Source: Virgisporangium ochraceum
Lineage (GTDB): Bacteria > Actinomycetota > Actinomycetes > Mycobacteriales > Micromonosporaceae
Reading direction: 5' to 3'
DNA length: 64,000 bases
Assembly: GCF_016863655.1 (NCBI RefSeq)
Contig: NZ_BOPH01000146.1
Span: 1 to 64,000, forward strand
Shown here: positions 61,879 through 64,000 of the stretch, one piece after another
How the letters are laid out: each line of letters opens with the position of its first letter
How positions within the stretch are numbered: position 1 is the first letter of the stretch
Program-made: the position numbers and the translations under genes
The notes under the pieces: generated by a model
Told to the model about the DNA's origin: nothing
What the model saw: only the letters and a program-made list of their open reading frames with translations
Database searches by the model: none

Positions 61879-63360
61879 GTGGAGATCCTCTTTCCCGGCC
61901 GGCACCACGTGCTCACCCGCTTCCAGGCCCGCTACCTGCGCGAACAGCGGGCCGACACGATCATCTGGGCCGTGACGAGCGCCAACCACCAGAACACGAA
62001 GCGCAACCCGGTTCCGTTCGACCGGCGCGAGGCCGCGATCGAGCGGTTCAGCATCGCCGAGGGCCTGCGCTCGCTGGTGATCCCGGTGTTCGACACCGCG
62101 CACACCGAACGGTTCGCCGAGGTGACCCTCAAGACCATGGAAGCGTCGATGGGACGCGCGCCAGAGCCCGAAACCTGCCTCGTGGCGTGCTCCACCCCCG
62201 AGGTGGCCGCGATGTACGCCGAACTCGGGTTCCGCATCCTGCCCGTGGAGGCCGCCGAGCCCGACCCGCAGCCGGCCAGGCCCTGGGACGTCCTGCTGAT
62301 GCTGGCCGCCGACGACGGCGACTGGCGCGACCTCGCCCACCCCGCGACCCTCGACGTCTTCGACCGCTACGGCCTCGACGCGCTGGTGCGCAGCGTGGTC
62401 AACGACCCGGTGGTCGGCGACGAGGGCGGCCTCACCACGACCCGCGACTACCGCACCTACGCCGAGGCATTCGAGGAGAGCGCGGCCCGCAAGTGGACCG
62501 CCGTGCGCGAGCACGTGCGTGCCGGCCGCATCGTCGACATCGGCTGCGGTGCCGGCGCCGTACTCGCACTGGCCGACGCCGAACCCGCGCTGCGGGAGAG
62601 CGACCTGATCGGCGTCGAGGTCGCCCGCCACCTCTACGAGGAGTGCGTGCACCGCAAGGCGCAGGGCGGCTTCCGCAACCCGAACGTCTACTTCTACCAG
62701 CGCAACGTGCTGGGCGGTGCGGTCCTCCCGCCGCGGTCGGTCGACACCACGTTGACGTTCGCGCTCACGCACGAGATCTGGTCGTACGGCACGGGCCTGC
62801 CGTCGGTGCGGGCGTTCGCCGAGGCGATCTTCGAGCACACCGTGCCGGGCGGCGTGTGGATCAACTCCGACGTCTGCGGTCCCGACGACCCCGGCCGCAC
62901 CGTGCGCCTCACGCTGCGCACCGACGACGGCGCCAATCCCCTGTCGCCGCGGAAAGATCTCGAAGAGCTTCCACGGGACCGCGTGAGCGCGTACGTGTCG
63001 GGCCTGTCGACCCGCGCGCGGCTGGACCAGTTCGCCGTCGACTTCCGGTTCCCGTTGCCGTACACGCCCGTCGACGACGCGACCGTGGAGCTGCCGCTCG
63101 GCGCGGCGATGGACTACCTGACCCGCAAGGACTACGCCGACAACTGGCTGTCGGAGGCGCACGAGCAGTTCTGCGGCCTCTCCTACGCCGACTGGGTGGC
63201 GCTGCTCACCGACGTCGGTTTCGAGGTGGCGCCGGCCTCGCACGCCTGGCGCAACGACTGGATCGTCGACAACAGGCTGGCTCCGGTGGCCCGGCTGGAC
63301 GACCTGGACTGGCCGGTGACCCACGTGCTCCTCGTCGCCCGGCGGCCGGTGAACACCTAG
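61879..63360 (+). CDS. Fusion of a nucleotidyltransferase-like domain and a SAM-dependent methyltransferase
   Basis: The 493-residue protein joins two enzyme types. The N-terminus has FPGRHHVLTRFQARYL and VTSANHQNTKRNPVPFDRRE. These resemble the HxGH and substrate loops of NMN/cytidylyl transferases, with GRHH in place of the usual motif. After a linker (about 135-185), the C-terminal half has a methyltransferase SAM-binding motif VDIGCGAGAVLALAD near 218, then LTFALTHEIWSYG and WINSDVCGPDD. The pairing suggests transfer to a nucleotide-linked small molecule followed by methylation, but no pathway genes are adjacent. The GTG start is 6 nt after TAGGAA. Confidence 0.72.
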   Translation: MEILFPGRHHVLTRFQARYLREQRADTIIWAVTSANHQNTKRNPVPFDRREAAIERFSIAEGLRSLVIPVFDTAHTERFAEVTLKTMEASMGRAPEPETCLVACSTPEVAAMYAELGFRILPVEAAEPDPQPARPWDVLLMLAADDGDWRDLAHPATLDVFDRYGLDALVRSVVNDPVVGDEGGLTTTRDYRTYAEAFEESAARKWTAVREHVRAGRIVDIGCGAGAVLALADAEPALRESDLIGVEVARHLYEECVHRKAQGGFRNPNVYFYQRNVLGGAVLPPRSVDTTLTFALTHEIWSYGTGLPSVRAFAEAIFEHTVPGGVWINSDVCGPDDPGRTVRLTLRTDDGANPLSPRKDLEELPRDRVSAYVSGLSTRARLDQFAVDFRFPLPYTPVDDATVELPLGAAMDYLTRKDYADNWLSEAHEQFCGLSYADWVALLTDVGFEVAPASHAWRNDWIVDNRLAPVARLDDLDWPVTHVLLVARRPVNT

Positions 63361-63525
63361 GCGTAGTGGGAGCGGAGGTCGGCGGCCAGGAGGTGGTCGA
63401 GCGGCCGGTCGGGCAGCACCCGGGAGAGCCGGGTCATGACGGCCGCGTCGCGGCCGATGGTGTACCGGGTGCGGGGCCGGCGGTCGGTCACCGCGCGGGC
63501 GACCACGAGCGCGGCCTTCTCCGCG
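63357..63525 (-). pseudogene. C-terminal remnant of an SDR-family gene
   Basis: Reading the minus strand, the last 55 or so codons encode AEKAALVVARAVTDRRPRTR, then YTIGRDAAVMTRLSRVLPD and a normal end at TAG. This matches the C-terminus of classical SDR proteins (the RPRTRY region). Upstream the frame meets a stop at about 63535, and the Rossmann domain and active site are missing. Its stop overlaps the end of the fusion gene. Confidence 0.6.
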
Positions 63526-63726
63526 CACCTCTACCGCATGCTGTTCAGCACGCCCGACGGCGACCCCGGTGCGCTCGTGCGCGCCGCGTCACGGGCGCAG
63601 GACGAGTTCCTCGGCATCGTCGCCGCGGTGGTCGGAGAGGCCGACGCCCACCCGGGCACCGACAAGTGGCGGACCACCGCCGAGGAGCTGATCGCGACCC
63701 TGGTGGAGCTGACGGCTAAGCGGTGA
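63526..63726 (+). pseudogene. C-terminal remnant of a TetR-like regulator
   Basis: The plus-strand frame runs AHLYRMLFSTPDGDPGALVR and on through EADAHPGTDKWRTTAEELIA to TGA. It looks like the ligand-binding helical end of a TetR-type regulator, without the N-terminal HTH. It begins exactly where the SDR remnant on the other strand ends, with no start codon or ribosome site of its own. The family call is tentative. Confidence 0.45.
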
Positions 63727-64000
63727 GGACGCGGGTCTTCGCCCGGCCGATCCAGCGCTTCGCGAACCCGGGAAGCCGGCGCGGCTTCGGTGGGCGGGTG
63801 CCGTCGTAGCGCCAGTGGCCCTCGCGGGCCGCGAGCTCGGCGAGCGCGTGCCGGCGCCCGGGTCCGGCGGGGATCCCACCGGTGACGGCGAGGTAGCGCG
63901 CGAGGTCGAAGCCGTCGCAGAGCGAGCCGCGGGGCGGGCGCTCCGCGGCCCACGCGCGGAACGTCGCCCTCCACTGTGGACCGAGCGCGGCGGCGAGCCG
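63716..64000 (-). CDS. Partial CDS of unknown function (C-terminal 94 residues)
   Basis: The frame is open from the window edge to TAG at 63716-63718. It encodes a basic, Arg/Pro-rich tail with LCDGFDLARYLAVTGGIPAG, then LAELAAREGHWRYDGTRPPK and an ending of WIGRAKTRVLTA. I prefer this frame over two overlapping minus-strand frames because its composition is protein-like and it runs uninterrupted to the window edge. It overlaps the TetR-like remnant by 11 bp. I do not recognise the family; the N-terminus is outside the window. Confidence 0.55.
   Translation of the reverse strand, partial: RLAAALGPQWRATFRAWAAERPPRGSLCDGFDLARYLAVTGGIPAGPGRRHALAELAAREGHWRYDGTRPPKPRRLPGFAKRWIGRAKTRVLTA

Noticed and set aside
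63531..63974. Two minus-strand frames (63531-63974 and 63589-63879) as the last gene
   Set aside because: The third minus-strand frame is open to the window edge, has protein-like composition and ends at TAG 63716. The other two are Arg/Pro/Ser-rich shadows of it.

Overview
The window is chromosomal DNA from a high-GC actinobacterium. The evidence is very high GC throughout, many GTG starts, a mycothiol-dependent isomerase family protein, WhiA, RbpA, OpcA and an actinobacterial SUF operon. Many genes also look leaderless, with a TANNNT hexamer 6-8 nt before the start codon. The order uvrA, uvrC-rapZ-yvcK-whiA, gap-pgk-tpiA-secG, and tkt-tal-pgi-zwf-opcA-pgl beside ctaB/ctaA is a familiar actinobacterial core backbone. 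I would place it in Micromonosporales or Pseudonocardiales but cannot name a genus. I saw no tRNA, rRNA, transposase, integrase or CRISPR array.

Layout. 1-5.2 kb: an ArsR-SRPBCC pair, an Excalibur-domain membrane protein, an HNH nuclease, an MBL hydrolase with a mycothiol-dependent isomerase homologue, and rsgA preceded by a tiny cysteine-containing leader ORF. 5.3-14.7 kb: uvrA with an unusual histone-like C-terminal tail, 665 bp of 14-bp-period repeats carrying a palindromic element, a Tat/lipoprotein Rieske protein, then uvrC-rapZ-yvcK-whiA. 14.8-18.6 kb: lower glycolysis (gap-pgk-tpiA), secG, a hairpin and rbpA. 18.6-19.1 kb: a second copy of the palindromic element in repeat-rich DNA. 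19.1-27.3 kb (minus strand): tkt-tal-pgi-zwf-opcA-pgl, most of the pentose phosphate pathway in one operon. 27.6-32.8 kb: heme O synthase, three poorly known genes including an ATP-grasp enzyme, then prs and heme A synthase on the other strand. 32.9-39.3 kb: the Fe-S assembly operon sufR-B-D-Rieske-C-S-U-T.

39.3-44.4 kb: a second ArsR-SRPBCC pair, a secreted double GDPD phosphodiesterase, an App1-type phosphatase and a diacylglycerol-kinase-like protein. 44.5-48.5 kb (minus strand): thiamine operon thiE-thiO-thiS-thiG-tenI-like-thiD under a TPP riboswitch. 48.7-53.4 kb: an AlkD-like protein, a zinc metallopeptidase, an ABC-F ATPase with a uORF/stem-loop leader, a small HTH protein and an enoyl-CoA hydratase. 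53.5-64 kb: an ABC exporter, an SDR with altered active site, a CHAD protein, a secreted snapalysin/trypsin pair, an M20 peptidase, a PAS-GGDEF-EAL protein and a nucleotidyltransferase-methyltransferase fusion. After these come the fused stumps of a divergent SDR/TetR-like pair and the C-terminus of an unknown gene cut by the window edge.

The most notable items are the dispersed palindromic element, the period-14 mosaic after uvrA, the UvrA tail, the leaders of rsgA and the ABC-F gene, the nucleotidyltransferase-methyltransferase fusion, and the deletion scar near 63.5 kb. I did not find a convincing wholly new multi-gene system; most of the window is conserved housekeeping DNA.
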